Shown here piece after piece: positions 52,030 through 61,317 of a stretch of DNA of 64,000 bases. Location of the stretch: contig NZ_CANLVF010000004.1 in the NCBI RefSeq assembly GCF_947494555.1, positions 186,001-250,000 of the forward strand, read 5' to 3'. Each line of letters opens with the position of its first letter. Position 1 is the stretch's first letter. Both the position numbers and the translations under genes were made by a program. Under the pieces are notes generated by a model. It was not told where the DNA came from. It ran no database searches and was given only the letters and a program-made list of their open reading frames with translations. Source of the DNA: an uncultured Roseibium sp. GTDB lineage: Bacteria > Pseudomonadota > Alphaproteobacteria > Rhizobiales > Stappiaceae.

Positions 52030-53070
52030 ATGGCGGAACCAGACGAAACAGAATCAGAGCAGGCGCCCGCCGTGGAAGTTAAACCACCAAAGCGTCCTGC
52101 AGGGGCGAAACGTTCCCGGAAAAAATCCGCGCCGAAGCTGAAAAAACAGGACCAGGGCGATGAAGCAAAGCTTCGTCCGGCTGCGGCGATCGTGCCACCG
52201 CAATCCGTTGCCGGACGTGCGCTGACGCTCGTGGTCGCGATCATGAGCTTCCTCGCATGCCTGACAGTGGGAGCGGTTTCCATCGTCTGGGATGCGGCCG
52301 ACGCCTGGCAAAACGATCTGGTCCGTGAAATCACGATCCAGATAAGGCCGACCGAAGGCGTTGATATGCTTCGCGAGATCGACAAGGCTGTTGCGCTGGC
52401 TCAGGAGTTTCCCGGCGTTGGGTCTGTTCGCGCCCTTTCGGATGCCGAAACAAAAGCCCTGCTGGAGCCCTGGCTGGGCGAGGGATTGCAGCTCGACGGT
52501 CTCCCCGTTCCAAGACTCATTCAGATCACCGTCAGTGATCCTGCCCGGCTTGATCTGCCACAGCTGCGTAATTCCGTTTCCCAACAGGTTATCGGAGCCA
52601 GTGTCGACGACCACTCGATCTGGACGTCGCGTCTGTCGGCAATGGCAGGCGCTGTGGTCGCCGGCGGCTTTGCGATCATGGTCCTTGTGCTCGGCTCCAT
52701 GGTCCTCAGCGTTGTCTTCGCCACACAATCGGCCATGGCCGGAAACAAGGATGTTGTGTCGGTGCTTCATTTTGTCGGCGCCGAGGACGGGTTTATCGCG
52801 CGCGAGTTCCAGCGCCATTTCCTTCTTCTCGGCCTGAAAGGAGGCGTATCTGGGGGTGCCGCCGCGATATTCACATTTGTCGTTCTGGATCTGCTCACAC
52901 GCCAGGGTTCGGGCCAGGCGAGCTCGGATCAGGTGTCCGCGTTGTTCGGTTCTGTCTCCGTCAGCCTGCCAGGTTACTTCGGCGTATTTGCCGTCGTGTT
53001 TCTCGTTGCAATCCTGACGGCGGGCACATCTGGCATCGCGGTCAAGGCACATTTGGCAAAAGTGGATTGA
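52030..53070 (+). CDS. ftsX: Cell division protein FtsX
   Basis: Polytopic partner of FtsE, 346 residues. A long basic and Pro-rich N-terminal extension of about 60 residues precedes four transmembrane helices (about 62-86, 212-240, 260-285, 310-335). The extracellular domain lies between the first two. Such N-terminal extensions are common in alphaproteobacterial FtsX. Confidence 0.93.
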   Translation: MAEPDETESEQAPAVEVKPPKRPAGAKRSRKKSAPKLKKQDQGDEAKLRPAAAIVPPQSVAGRALTLVVAIMSFLACLTVGAVSIVWDAADAWQNDLVREITIQIRPTEGVDMLREIDKAVALAQEFPGVGSVRALSDAETKALLEPWLGEGLQLDGLPVPRLIQITVSDPARLDLPQLRNSVSQQVIGASVDDHSIWTSRLSAMAGAVVAGGFAIMVLVLGSMVLSVVFATQSAMAGNKDVVSVLHFVGAEDGFIAREFQRHFLLLGLKGGVSGGAAAIFTFVVLDLLTRQGSGQASSDQVSALFGSVSVSLPGYFGVFAVVFLVAILTAGTSGIAVKAHLAKVD

Positions 53071-53122
53071 TTTTAGTGAGGAATGCCGTGAAATTGGCCG
53101 AATCAGACATCACAATCGCGAC

Positions 53123-53851
53123 ATGTTGAACTCAGAGACCGTCATAGACTCTGCTTCGGGTAAAAGCGCTCAAGCCCATACAGGGCGCGGCGTGGCGTCG
53201 GCGCTTGCACATTCCGCGAAGGACGACAAAACTGAGATCAGATCCGGCAGGCGAAAGAAGCGATTCGGGTTACGGCTTGTGTTTGTAGCAGTTCTGGCCG
53301 CTCTATTTGCCGGCATCGCGGGACAATTCCTTTATTTCGCGCACCAGATTGCAACCGCAAAAGTGCCCCGTTCGGCGAATGCAGACGCAATCGTTGTGCT
53401 GACCGGCGGTCAGGCACGGGTCAATGAAGCCGTGCGGCTGCTTGAAGAAGGTCATGCCAACAGATTGTTGATTTCCGGCGTTCATCCGGGAACGACGCGA
53501 GAACAGCTTGCCGCTGTCACGGCATCCGACATGCCATTGGAAAAAGCGAGTGTCGACCTCGACAGAGTTGCGTTGAATACCGCGGGAAACGCGACTGAAA
53601 CTGCAAATTGGGTACAGAAAAACGGGTTCACGTCGCTCCTCGTCGTTACAAGTGCTTACCACCTCCCGCGGGCGAAGGCCGAGTTGTCCGACGTGTTGCC
53701 TGATGTCGACCTCATTGCCTATCCCGTATTCGCAAAAGACCTGAACCTCGATACCTGGTATCGGGAGCCGACAACGATCCGTCTTCTCATGCGCGAATAT
53801 GTGAAGTATATCCTCGCCAGACTTCGCAACACCGTGAAGGCCATGAGCTGA
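53123..53851 (+). CDS. YdcF-like (DUF218) membrane protein
   Basis: A 242-residue protein. Basic N terminus, one transmembrane helix (about 50-72), then a DUF218 domain with ADAIVVLTGGQARVNEAVRLL and SRLLISGVHP-like and TANWVQKNGFTSLLVVTSAYHLP blocks. DUF218 proteins are linked to cell envelope or cyclic glycan biogenesis (SanA/ElyC-like); the exact role is unknown. It lies between ftsX and plsC, a conserved order. Confidence 0.9.
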   Translation: MLNSETVIDSASGKSAQAHTGRGVASALAHSAKDDKTEIRSGRRKKRFGLRLVFVAVLAALFAGIAGQFLYFAHQIATAKVPRSANADAIVVLTGGQARVNEAVRLLEEGHANRLLISGVHPGTTREQLAAVTASDMPLEKASVDLDRVALNTAGNATETANWVQKNGFTSLLVVTSAYHLPRAKAELSDVLPDVDLIAYPVFAKDLNLDTWYREPTTIRLLMREYVKYILARLRNTVKAMS

Positions 53852-53909
53852 CCGCAATCACCGCATGGCCGTATGGTGACCTTGCCCGCTCACTTCTTCT
53901 TCTGGTGCC

Positions 53910-54686
53910 ATGCTTCTTTTGCGTTCCACTCTATTTCAGATCCTGTTCTATTCGGTCACCTTGGTCGAAATGATCCTGTTTTCACCGGTCATGTTGCTGC
54001 CGCGAAAATGGGGCTGGCCGATCGTACCCTTCTGGTCACGTACATTGATTTGGCTCATGCGCGTGGTCGCCGGCATCAAGGTGGAAATCCGTGGCCGGGA
54101 AAATCTCCCCAAAGGCGGATACATTGCCGCGATGAAGCACCAGTCCGCTTGGGAAACGGTTGCGTTGATTCCATTGTTTTCCAGCCCAACCTTCATCTTG
54201 AAACGGGAGCTGCGCTGGATTCCGATTTTCGGATGGTACACGGCGAAATACCGGCAGATCCCCATCAATCGGGGCAAGCGTTCCGAAGCACTGGCCGCAA
54301 TGATGGAAGCAGCAAAGGACGCGATCGCCGAAGGGCGCCAGATCATGATCTTTCCGGAAGGTACGCGCCGCCCCGCCGGGGCCGAGCCGAAATACAAATA
54401 CGGTATTGCGCATCTCTACCGGGATCTGAAATGCCCTGTTGTGCCCATCGCACACAATGCCGGGCTCTACTGGCCGCGGTCATCGTGGAAAGTATATCCC
54501 GGAACAGTGATTGTTGAGATCCTGCCGCCTATCGAGACTGGCCTTACACCGGATGCGTTTCACGCAAAGCTGGTGCAAACGATCGAAAGCGCAAGCGACA
54601 AATTGATTGAAGAAGCCAGGACGGCGTCCGATCCCTCGCCGGTTCTCAAACAGGTCGATGCGACACGGAAAAGTCAGCCTGCCTGA
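53910..54686 (+). CDS. plsC: 1-acyl-sn-glycerol-3-phosphate acyltransferase
   Basis: Makes phosphatidic acid in phospholipid synthesis. 258 residues with an N-terminal membrane segment (VTLVEMILFSPVMLLP). The acyltransferase motif is KHQSAWET (His77, Glu in place of the usual Asp of HX4D, as seen in many proteobacterial PlsC), with motif III FPEGTRRP near residue 148. Fits the ftsEX-ydcF-plsC order. Confidence 0.93.
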   Translation: MLLLRSTLFQILFYSVTLVEMILFSPVMLLPRKWGWPIVPFWSRTLIWLMRVVAGIKVEIRGRENLPKGGYIAAMKHQSAWETVALIPLFSSPTFILKRELRWIPIFGWYTAKYRQIPINRGKRSEALAAMMEAAKDAIAEGRQIMIFPEGTRRPAGAEPKYKYGIAHLYRDLKCPVVPIAHNAGLYWPRSSWKVYPGTVIVEILPPIETGLTPDAFHAKLVQTIESASDKLIEEARTASDPSPVLKQVDATRKSQPA

Positions 54687-54701
54687 ACCGACGAGAGCGA
54701 C

Positions 54702-55223
54702 TTAAAGGTTCTTCAGCTGTTGCGCGAGCCAGGCGAGATTGGTGTCGGCGATGCCCATTTCTTCAAGGTGGGCGGCTGTATTGATCACATATTCAGGATT
54801 CTCGCCGGATTTGCCGACGGCTCCATCGACGATTTCGAGCTGTCGTTCCAGCGGCAGCGCGCCGGCGTATTGAGGATGTGCGTGATCAACCATATAGACC
54901 AGCGCCTGTACATTCTCGCCGCTGTCGAGTTCGATGGTGTGCCAATGCTCCTTGTAGACCATTGTGGTCTGTTCGCGGGCACGGAGATAGTCGAGTGTGT
55001 TCGACCAGGTGTCTTCCGCCACCTGGTAGGCCATGCCGCGGCAAGCGCCGCCATTGTCGAGACCGAAGACAAGGCCCGGCCGCTCCTGGGTGCCGCGGTG
55101 TACCCAGGAATAGACACAAAGCGCCCTGTGAGCGCCGCGCAGCAGGGCTGGTTCGGAGCGCAAATGATCAAAACCCGGGTTCCACATCAATGACCCGTAG
55201 CCAAACACCCAAAAATTGCTCAT
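54702..55223 (-). CDS. ChaC-like gamma-glutamylcyclotransferase
   Basis: 173 residues from ATG 55223 (MSNFWVFGYGSLMWNPGF); the frame open to 55415 is not supported. The GYGSLMWNPGF loop and the catalytic Glu in YLRAREQTTMVY fit the ChaC family, which cleaves glutathione to 5-oxoproline and Cys-Gly. It is convergent with plsC (15 bases between stops) and overlaps the start of the frame of the DUF2125 gene by eight bases on the opposite strand. Confidence 0.88.
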   Translation of the reverse strand: MSNFWVFGYGSLMWNPGFDHLRSEPALLRGAHRALCVYSWVHRGTQERPGLVFGLDNGGACRGMAYQVAEDTWSNTLDYLRAREQTTMVYKEHWHTIELDSGENVQALVYMVDHAHPQYAGALPLERQLEIVDGAVGKSGENPEYVINTAAHLEEMGIADTNLAWLAQQLKNL

Positions 55224-55335
55224 ATCGTCCTGTCTATCATTGTGCCGGTGGCCGAGATACCAATACCTGATTGATGTTTCAATGAAGGTCGCCGGGCAAC
55301 CCGATAAAAGAGCGCATTCAAGAGTGATAGAGACA

Positions 55336-56385
55336 GTGTCAGATCCCGAAAAAAAGCCAGCCAAGCCGACGCGTCGCCGGTACCTCGTTCTGATTGGCGC
55401 CATCATTCTCGTCATGGCCGGATGGTCAGCCGCGTGGGCTTATGGAAGATCCGTTCTGGCGGATCAGATCGATCTTCAAATGAAGTCGATTGCGCGCAAC
55501 GGCCTGGAGGTTTCCTGCGCGGATCTGGCGATCGCGGGGTATCCCTTCCGTTACGAGGTCTATTGCCGGGATCTGGTTTCCCGCGACCGTAGGGGCGCAG
55601 CCGGATCGCTAGGTGCGCTCAACGCAGTCGCACTGATCTACAACCCCTGGCACATCATACTGGAAGCCAAGGCACCGGCGGCAATTGCCGAGCCGCTCAG
55701 CGGGCTTCTGGGTGAGGTGCGATGGGAGACCGCCCGGGCGAGCATCAAGTTTTCAGATACATCACTGGGTGCCTTCGACGCCGTTTTGCAGAAACCGGAA
55801 GCGGCTTTCGAAAATGCTGCCTCGGAAGGTCTCTTCGCCGCGGACAAGGCAGAAGTTCATTTGCGAACAACGCCGGAGCAAACCGATGCGGTCGACAGTT
55901 TCGTCTCCGTTGATGCGTTGCAGCTGAAATCGATTCCCGAACTTGGCGAAAAAATCGACATGCGTGGGCATTTGCAGGTTTCCGGCGGTTCCGCGCTGCT
56001 CGCGGGCGCCAACCTTGCCAGCCTCGTACAGGCCTACGATGGTCAGCTCCCCGTCAAACTGGTCCTCCTGGAAACCGTTATCGGCAAAAGCAGTCTTGGC
56101 GCCGCCGGTGATCTGGTCGTCAATGGAGATGGGACGCTTTCCGGTCGGCTCGATGTTACGATCGGAAATGCCGACGGATTGCTCAGCGCCTTGAAACCGC
56201 TGTTTCCGCCGCAAGGCGACAGCTACGCCCTGGTCCAGAATGTGATCCAAAGCCTGAAGGCCGCGGAAACCGAGGTCAATGGCGTACGGTCGATAGCCCT
56301 GCCGGTAACCATAGAGCGGGGTGTCGTGCGCGTCGGATTTCTTCCACTGGGCCGTGTCCCGCCACTTTATGCGGCAGGAACCTGA
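55336..56385 (+). CDS. DUF2125-family membrane-anchored protein
   Basis: 349 residues from a GTG at 55336; an ATG at 55282 would give 367 and neither has a strong ribosome site, so the start is uncertain. An N-terminal anchor (RRYLVLIGAIILVMAGWSAA) is followed by a beta-rich periplasmic domain with the Cys-containing LEVSCADLAIAGYPFRYEVYC region (given in part). Alphaproteobacteria-specific family, function unknown. Confidence 0.82.
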   Translation: MSDPEKKPAKPTRRRYLVLIGAIILVMAGWSAAWAYGRSVLADQIDLQMKSIARNGLEVSCADLAIAGYPFRYEVYCRDLVSRDRRGAAGSLGALNAVALIYNPWHIILEAKAPAAIAEPLSGLLGEVRWETARASIKFSDTSLGAFDAVLQKPEAAFENAASEGLFAADKAEVHLRTTPEQTDAVDSFVSVDALQLKSIPELGEKIDMRGHLQVSGGSALLAGANLASLVQAYDGQLPVKLVLLETVIGKSSLGAAGDLVVNGDGTLSGRLDVTIGNADGLLSALKPLFPPQGDSYALVQNVIQSLKAAETEVNGVRSIALPVTIERGVVRVGFLPLGRVPPLYAAGT

Positions 56386-56390
56386 TCGCT

Positions 56391-56413
56391 TTCCAGCAGG
56401 AACCGTGCTGGAA
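56391..56413. terminator. Stem-loop between the DUF2125 and GNAT genes
   Basis: TTCCAGCA (56391-56398) and TGCTGGAA (56406-56413) pair around a 7-nt loop. No long T-run on either side. It is in the short convergent gap and may act as a weak terminator. Confidence 0.4.
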
Positions 56414-56439
56414 GCTGCCTGTCTCAGACGGCTTCCGGG

Positions 56440-56901
56440 CTAGTCGCCGGCAATCCTGTCTATCGGGATCACGTAGCTCTTGCGATGGTCTGGTTCGGCG
56501 ATTTTTTCATAAAGTGCGACCGCCGGTGCATTCTTGCCGGGGACGATCCATCTCAGATGCAGCCAGCCACGTCTTTGGCCTTCGCTCACGAGTTCGTCGA
56601 TGATCTTTTTCCCAAGCCCCTTATTGCGATGGTCCGGGTGGACGTAAATCTCGTCCAATTGACCGATCCGGAGCCCGGTAATCAATTCGGGCAGGTCGAA
56701 ATAGACGCCGAATCCGATCAGATCGCCGTCAACGAACGCTCCCAGAACTTCGGCGGTTTTGTCGCCCAGAATTCGTTCGGCGTAATATTCGTCGGGCCGT
56801 CTTGGCGCGCCGCGCTTGAGCGCTTGGGCGTTTTCGGCGATGAGTGGCGCGAGCTTATGGGCGTCTTCCGGCCCAAGGGCTCTGATTTCCGCAGTTGTCA
56901 T
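56440..56901 (-). CDS. GNAT-family N-acetyltransferase
   Basis: A 153-residue GNAT protein from ATG 56901 (MTTAEIRALGPEDAHKLAP). The acetyl-CoA-binding motif A is LDEIYVHPDHRNKGLGKKII, with the R/QxxGxG/A-type loop RNKGLGK. Substrate unknown. It is convergent with the DUF2125 gene. Confidence 0.9.
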   Translation of the reverse strand: MTTAEIRALGPEDAHKLAPLIAENAQALKRGAPRRPDEYYAERILGDKTAEVLGAFVDGDLIGFGVYFDLPELITGLRIGQLDEIYVHPDHRNKGLGKKIIDELVSEGQRRGWLHLRWIVPGKNAPAVALYEKIAEPDHRKSYVIPIDRIAGD

Positions 56902-57065
56902 GGAATCCCCGGATATCACAGGTCTAAGGTGTCGCCCCAACATGTCCCGAAACAGGAGCCGGGATCAAGGACTTGAATCAAATTCTGCTAGGACGATTGT
57001 CAGTCACGGGTTATTGCGCGATTCGTGTCGCACATGGGTAACGTTTCATTTGAGGACAGGAATTG

Positions 57066-57965
57066 ATGGCGGCAGCAGATCGTGTCCGCGCGACCGCAAT
57101 TGGATTGAGCGCGGTTCTGATGTGGGCAACGCTTGGGCTCTTTGGGGCAGGGTCCGGAAAGGTGCCTCCCTTTCTTTTGAATGCGCTCTGCTTCGGGCTT
57201 TCAGGGAGCCTCGCGCTTGTCTGGCTGGCGTTGTCGGGAAAACTCGTGTTGCTGCGGCAGCCGCTGAAAGTATGGGCTTTCGGTACAGCCGGATTGTTCG
57301 GGTTTCATTTCTTCTATTTCACCGCGATACGGAACGCGCCGCCGGTGGAAGCAAACCTCATCAACTATACCTGGCCGCTTCTGATTGTGCTTTTTTCAGC
57401 ACTTTTGCCCGGTGAACGGTTGCGGATACACCATGTTATCGGGACAATCCTGGGCCTTGCCGGTGCCGCGCTTCTGGTGGGCGGTGGCGGGGAAGTTCAG
57501 TTTTCCGGCGCATTTGCAATCGGTTACGCGGCAGCTGTTGCCTCTTCCCTTTTCTGGTCAAGCTATTCGGTTCTTTCACGAAAGCTTGGCGCCGTGCCGA
57601 GCGAGGCGGTTGCAGGGTTTTGTCTGACGACAGCCTTTCTGTCGGCGATTTGCCATTTGGCCCTTGAAGAAACCGTGCTGCCGGCCAGTGCGCTGGAGTG
57701 GGCTTCAGTCGTTGCCCTCGCGCTCTTTCCGGTCGGCCTCGCATTTTTTACATGGGACATCGGCATCAAGCGTGGCGACATCCAGGTGTTGGGGGCGGCG
57801 GCTTACTCTGCACCGCTGCTTTCAACGCTTCTGCTGATTGCCTTTGGGTTCGGCAGCCTGACACTTTCCGTAGGTTTTGCCTGCATTGCCATCACTCTTG
57901 GCGCTGTTGTCGCGGCAAAAGACATGATATTCGCGAGCGCGCGCAAAAGGCGCATGCCGAAATGA
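57066..57965 (+). CDS. DMT-superfamily (EamA) transporter
   Basis: About 299 residues with ten predicted transmembrane helices in two EamA repeats. The start is ATG 57066 after GAGGACAGGA; a TTG at 57063 is also open. The pattern (FYFTAIRNAPPVEANLINYTWPLL, given in part) resembles aromatic amino acid or other metabolite exporters such as YddG. The exported compound is unknown. It precedes the CitE-like lyase by about 100 bases. Confidence 0.9.
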   Translation: MAAADRVRATAIGLSAVLMWATLGLFGAGSGKVPPFLLNALCFGLSGSLALVWLALSGKLVLLRQPLKVWAFGTAGLFGFHFFYFTAIRNAPPVEANLINYTWPLLIVLFSALLPGERLRIHHVIGTILGLAGAALLVGGGGEVQFSGAFAIGYAAAVASSLFWSSYSVLSRKLGAVPSEAVAGFCLTTAFLSAICHLALEETVLPASALEWASVVALALFPVGLAFFTWDIGIKRGDIQVLGAAAYSAPLLSTLLLIAFGFGSLTLSVGFACIAITLGAVVAAKDMIFASARKRRMPK

Positions 57966-58063
57966 GGACCATGAGACACATTCCCCCTTCGGTGAATTTC
58001 TCCCGGCCCCGCAAACCACTAGGGTAGAGGTCGTTCCGTTTTGCTGTTCCTTAGGATGACCCG

Positions 58064-58948
58064 ATGACGATACCGATCAGACCGCGCCGTTCCGCTCTCT
58101 ACATGCCGGGTTCCAATGCCCGGGCCCTGGAAAAGGCCAAAAGCCTGGATGTGGACTGCCTGCTTCTGGATCTTGAAGATGCCGTCGCGCCGGACGCCAA
58201 AGATCTGGCACGGACGCAAATTGGCGATGCGGTTGCCGCCGGTGGTTATGGCGAACGTGAAATCGTCATCCGGATCAACGGCCTTGATACCCCGTGGGGC
58301 GAAACAGACCTTCAGATGGCCGTGAAGTCCACGGCAGATGCGATACTGGTGCCGAAGGTCAATGCGCCGTCGGATCTGCAGCGTGTGGCCCATATGCTGT
58401 CTCTGCACAACGCGCCCAGCAAACTTCAACTCTGGGCAATGATGGAAACACCTGAAGCCATGTTGAACGCTGCGGCGATCGGCGCATGCGGCAAGGATCC
58501 CGAAATCAGGCTTTCCTGTTTTGTCATGGGAACGAACGACCTTGCCAAGGAAACGCGCGCACGTCTGACACCCGGACGGGCGGCGATGATGCCCTGGCTG
58601 ATGACATGCGTCGCGGCGGCGCGCGCCGGCGGCATCGACATCCTGGACGGGGTCTACAATGCATTCCAGGACGAGGAAGGATTTGCGTCCGAATGCGCGC
58701 AAGGGGCGGATATGGGCATGGACGGCAAAACACTGATACATCCCAAACAACTTGCGCCGTGTCACGCCGCATTCAGTCCTTCCGTGGATGACGTCGCCTG
58801 GGCACGCAAGATCAACGACGCATTTGATCTTCCGGAAAATGCGAACAAGGGTGCCATTCAGGTAGACGGAAAGATGGTGGAACGGCTACATGCCGACATG
58901 GGCAAACGGGTGATCATGATCGCCGACGCCATTGCCGCACGTGCATAA
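58064..58948 (+). CDS. HpcH/HpaI-family CitE-like CoA-ester lyase
   Basis: 294 residues of the CitE/malyl-CoA lyase family, with the Mg-binding ALYMPGSNARALEKAKSL, LLLDLEDAVAPDAKDLAR, VRINGLDTPWGETDL and WAMMETPEAM blocks. Candidates are L-malyl-CoA or beta-methylmalyl-CoA lyase, or (3S)-malyl-CoA thioesterase; alphaproteobacterial orthologues are often the last. It is followed 12 bases later by DUF1737, its usual neighbour in alphaproteobacteria. Confidence 0.9.
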   Translation: MTIPIRPRRSALYMPGSNARALEKAKSLDVDCLLLDLEDAVAPDAKDLARTQIGDAVAAGGYGEREIVIRINGLDTPWGETDLQMAVKSTADAILVPKVNAPSDLQRVAHMLSLHNAPSKLQLWAMMETPEAMLNAAAIGACGKDPEIRLSCFVMGTNDLAKETRARLTPGRAAMMPWLMTCVAAARAGGIDILDGVYNAFQDEEGFASECAQGADMGMDGKTLIHPKQLAPCHAAFSPSVDDVAWARKINDAFDLPENANKGAIQVDGKMVERLHADMGKRVIMIADAIAARA

Positions 58949-58960
58949 CAGGACCAGACG

Positions 58961-59164
58961 ATGAAGCTTTACAGGTTCATTACCGGCGTAGACGATAGCG
59001 AATTCTGTCACCGGGTTACCCAAGCGCTCAACAAGGGATGGGAGCTTTCCGGATCGCCGACGCTTACCTATGACGCAACGCGGGGCGCAACTATCTGTGG
59101 TCAGGCCGTCACCAAGGAAGTGGACGGGGAGTATTCCCGGGACATGAAGCTCGGCGACTATTGA
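58961..59164 (+). CDS. DUF1737 small protein
   Basis: A 67-residue protein that matches the DUF1737 pattern: KLYRFITGVDDSEFCHRV, ALNKGWELSGSPTLTYD and GQAVTKEV. It follows the CitE-like gene by 12 bases in one transcription unit. Its function is unknown; the pairing may be functional. Confidence 0.85.
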   Translation: MKLYRFITGVDDSEFCHRVTQALNKGWELSGSPTLTYDATRGATICGQAVTKEVDGEYSRDMKLGDY

Positions 59165-59188
59165 GCGGTATTTGAAATGAAGTTCTGC

Positions 59189-59208
59189 GACCCGGACAGA
59201 TCCGGGTC
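59189..59208. terminator. Hairpin between DUF1737 and the sulfotransferase gene
   Basis: GACCCGGA (59189-59196) and TCCGGGTC (59201-59208) form a perfect 8-bp stem with loop CAGA. No T-run, but it is placed between two convergent genes. Confidence 0.5.
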
Positions 59209-59243
59209 ACAGTCTGTTGGCGGAACTGCTGGTGTCCCGGCTG

Positions 59244-60017
59244 CTAGTGTTTCAGCTTCGTTTCGAGCAATTTCGCGACTTCGGCAGCCTCGAAGGGTTC
59301 CTTGAGAAACTTGAACAAAGGCTCAAGTTTCTCCGCACCTTCAAGGTAGTCTTCGTAACGAAGCTGGTAACAGACGTCCTTGTTGTTCGCCGCGTAAGAC
59401 TTTGTAAGGTCCTCGAAATTTTCCCATTTCCGTCTGACGTCGGATTGGTCCTGCTTTTTCCAGAACGAGGACTTGACGACGTTTTCGAAAGTCCGGTTTT
59501 GAAATATGAACCGGCTCTTCGGGAAATAGGTGAGGATCGTGTCCAGGAACTTCGAAAAGTACCTCGGATCGTTGTGGTATCGGATTTCCTTGAAGCCGAG
59601 AACACGGGCGTCGCCCTTCGGGCAAAGAACCTTGGAGACAAATGTATCGAAGAGGCTCAAGGCATATTCGTCGACATCGACATCTTCCATGCCGTACCAG
59701 GGATCGAGTGATGTGCCCACCATCTTGCCGAAATAGGGACGCTCGCTGGAGATGATGGATCGCTGCGGCTCCTGGCGCTGCTGAAAGTTCCCTTCTCCCC
59801 GGATTGCCGTTATCGACCGCGACAAATGAACGAGCGCATTACAGTTTTCGCCCCGCACGAAGTAACCCGGGAGCGAGTTCAGCAAATGCTGCGTCAAGGT
59901 CGAGCCTGACCTTCCAAACGCCACCACAAAGACATAGCCGTCCTTTGGAAAATACAGCGAAGGATACTGTCTGTGCAGTTGAAAACTGTCCTCCCGTAAT
60001 GGCACTACATTCGACAT
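59244..60017 (-). CDS. Sulfotransferase-family protein
   Basis: 257 residues from ATG 60017 (MSNVVPLREDSFQLHR), with CAGGAGGTC before it; the open frame to 60113 is not used. The PAPS-binding 5'-phosphosulfate loop is GYVFVVAFGRSGSTLTQHLL (given in part), followed by FQNRTFENVVKSSFWKK, the 3'-phosphate-binding region. It may sulfate a surface glycan or lipid, but the acceptor is unknown. The upstream region is AT-rich, and the gene looks like an accessory insertion downstream of the ATP-grasp gene. Confidence 0.82.
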   Translation of the reverse strand: MSNVVPLREDSFQLHRQYPSLYFPKDGYVFVVAFGRSGSTLTQHLLNSLPGYFVRGENCNALVHLSRSITAIRGEGNFQQRQEPQRSIISSERPYFGKMVGTSLDPWYGMEDVDVDEYALSLFDTFVSKVLCPKGDARVLGFKEIRYHNDPRYFSKFLDTILTYFPKSRFIFQNRTFENVVKSSFWKKQDQSDVRRKWENFEDLTKSYAANNKDVCYQLRYEDYLEGAEKLEPLFKFLKEPFEAAEVAKLLETKLKH

Positions 60018-60327
60018 CGCTTTGACCTCCTGAATGGGCGCATGACCCGGAACATACCTGTTGGTCCTGCACCTGACCCCAACCTTGCGCGCGATCGTTC
60101 TTGGCCAGTTCACCGAATTTCACCTGCAAGAAGCCGGCTTCATGGCGTCCGTTGGTTCGTGATTACGATCGACGGCAGCTGAAAAAAGAACCATCAATAG
60201 TGGCTGTTTTTTGATGAAAGGAACAATTACAAAGATTAGAGAGAGATTTTTTCTTCTAAACAGTGAATGCATACAAAGTATTGATAACATAAGTCAAAAA
60301 TATATTTATATTAGTTTGAAAATTGGA
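60018..60327. other. AT-rich region upstream of the sulfotransferase gene
   Basis: About 310 bases with no gene. The stretch 60190-60330 is strongly AT-rich (for example AAAAATATATTTATATTAG) compared with the surrounding GC-rich DNA. It probably contains the sulfotransferase promoter and may be horizontally acquired sequence. No inverted repeats of note were seen. Confidence 0.4.
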
Positions 60328-61317
60328 TTATTTCTTCAGCATCGCGTCGAATACAGCAGCATAAATCTGCTTAACGGTCTCCGTCTCCTCTGGTCCCCGC
60401 CTGTAGAGGTTGTTCAATCCGGGCGCTGCATTCACTTCCAGTACGATACCAGCCGTATCAGGGCGGCGCTCATCTGGAACAATCAGGTCAACGCCGGCAT
60501 ATCGCAGGCCGAGCGTTTTTGCCGACAGGCGCGCCAGTTTATGAATTTCAGGTGAAATTTCGCTCGTGACGATCTTCGCCGATCCGCCGGAAGACAGATT
60601 GGAAACAGGCAGTAGCGAAACCCTCTGACCGGCCACAGGAACGCTTTCCAGCATCAATCCCTGTAGAGACAATTCGAAATCGATCCGCCCGTCCGCAGGG
60701 TCTATGCGGCTGTGGGAATCGACCAACTCGGCAAGACTGCTTTCGCCGTCACCCGTGACCTCAGGAGCCTTTCTTTCGATGGCGCAAAGGACGTCTCCGT
60801 CAAGAACGATGATGCGCAGGTCCCTGCCCCGGATTTCTTCCTGAACGAGCAGCCGGTCATGACGCTTTGCCAGGATGTGCAGCGCGTTCTGGAGCGTGTG
60901 GTAGGTGTCGGCACGCATGACGTCGCGGCCTTCCTGTCCGGTATTCGGCTTGACGAACAGTGGAAACCCTTGCTCTTCAGCAAAATCGAGAACGGCGTCG
61001 GGTGGCCTCCTGCCGTCGCGGATGTCGGAACAGATGACAAGATGGCTTGCCGGTACGGCGATGCCAGCGGCGTGCAGAAAACGGGCGGTGTAGGACTTGT
61101 CGTTACAAATCTCGGCACAACCGAGCGCGTTGAGGTCGAACCGCGTTCCCTTGAATAACCAGCGCCTGCCGGTTTTGTCTTCAATCAGACCCGCGTGGCC
61201 ATGCGCATCGCCGGCTGTCAGATTGAGGCCATGCTTGGCGCAGTAGTCTTCGAGCAGTTCAAAAACGATTGTCCGATCAGTGGAGCTGATTGTGTCCAAC
61301 GGCTCCAACCCGGTCAA
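60328..61317 (-). CDS. ATP-grasp ligase of unknown substrate
   Basis: A 329-residue ATP-grasp protein. The N-terminal part has NDKSYTARFLHAAGIAVPAS, then GFPLFVKPNTGQEGRDVMRA, EEIRGRDLRIIVLDGDVLC, ERKAPEVTGDGESSLAELV and AGVDLIVPDE. That order and the GDGESSLAEL block resemble the ATP-grasp of GshAB and cyanophycin synthetase. A peptide- or glutathione-like ligase is likely; substrates are unknown. Its start overlaps the end of lolA by four bases (coupled). Confidence 0.8.
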   Translation of the reverse strand: MTGLEPLDTISSTDRTIVFELLEDYCAKHGLNLTAGDAHGHAGLIEDKTGRRWLFKGTRFDLNALGCAEICNDKSYTARFLHAAGIAVPASHLVICSDIRDGRRPPDAVLDFAEEQGFPLFVKPNTGQEGRDVMRADTYHTLQNALHILAKRHDRLLVQEEIRGRDLRIIVLDGDVLCAIERKAPEVTGDGESSLAELVDSHSRIDPADGRIDFELSLQGLMLESVPVAGQRVSLLPVSNLSSGGSAKIVTSEISPEIHKLARLSAKTLGLRYAGVDLIVPDERRPDTAGIVLEVNAAPGLNNLYRRGPEETETVKQIYAAVFDAMLKK

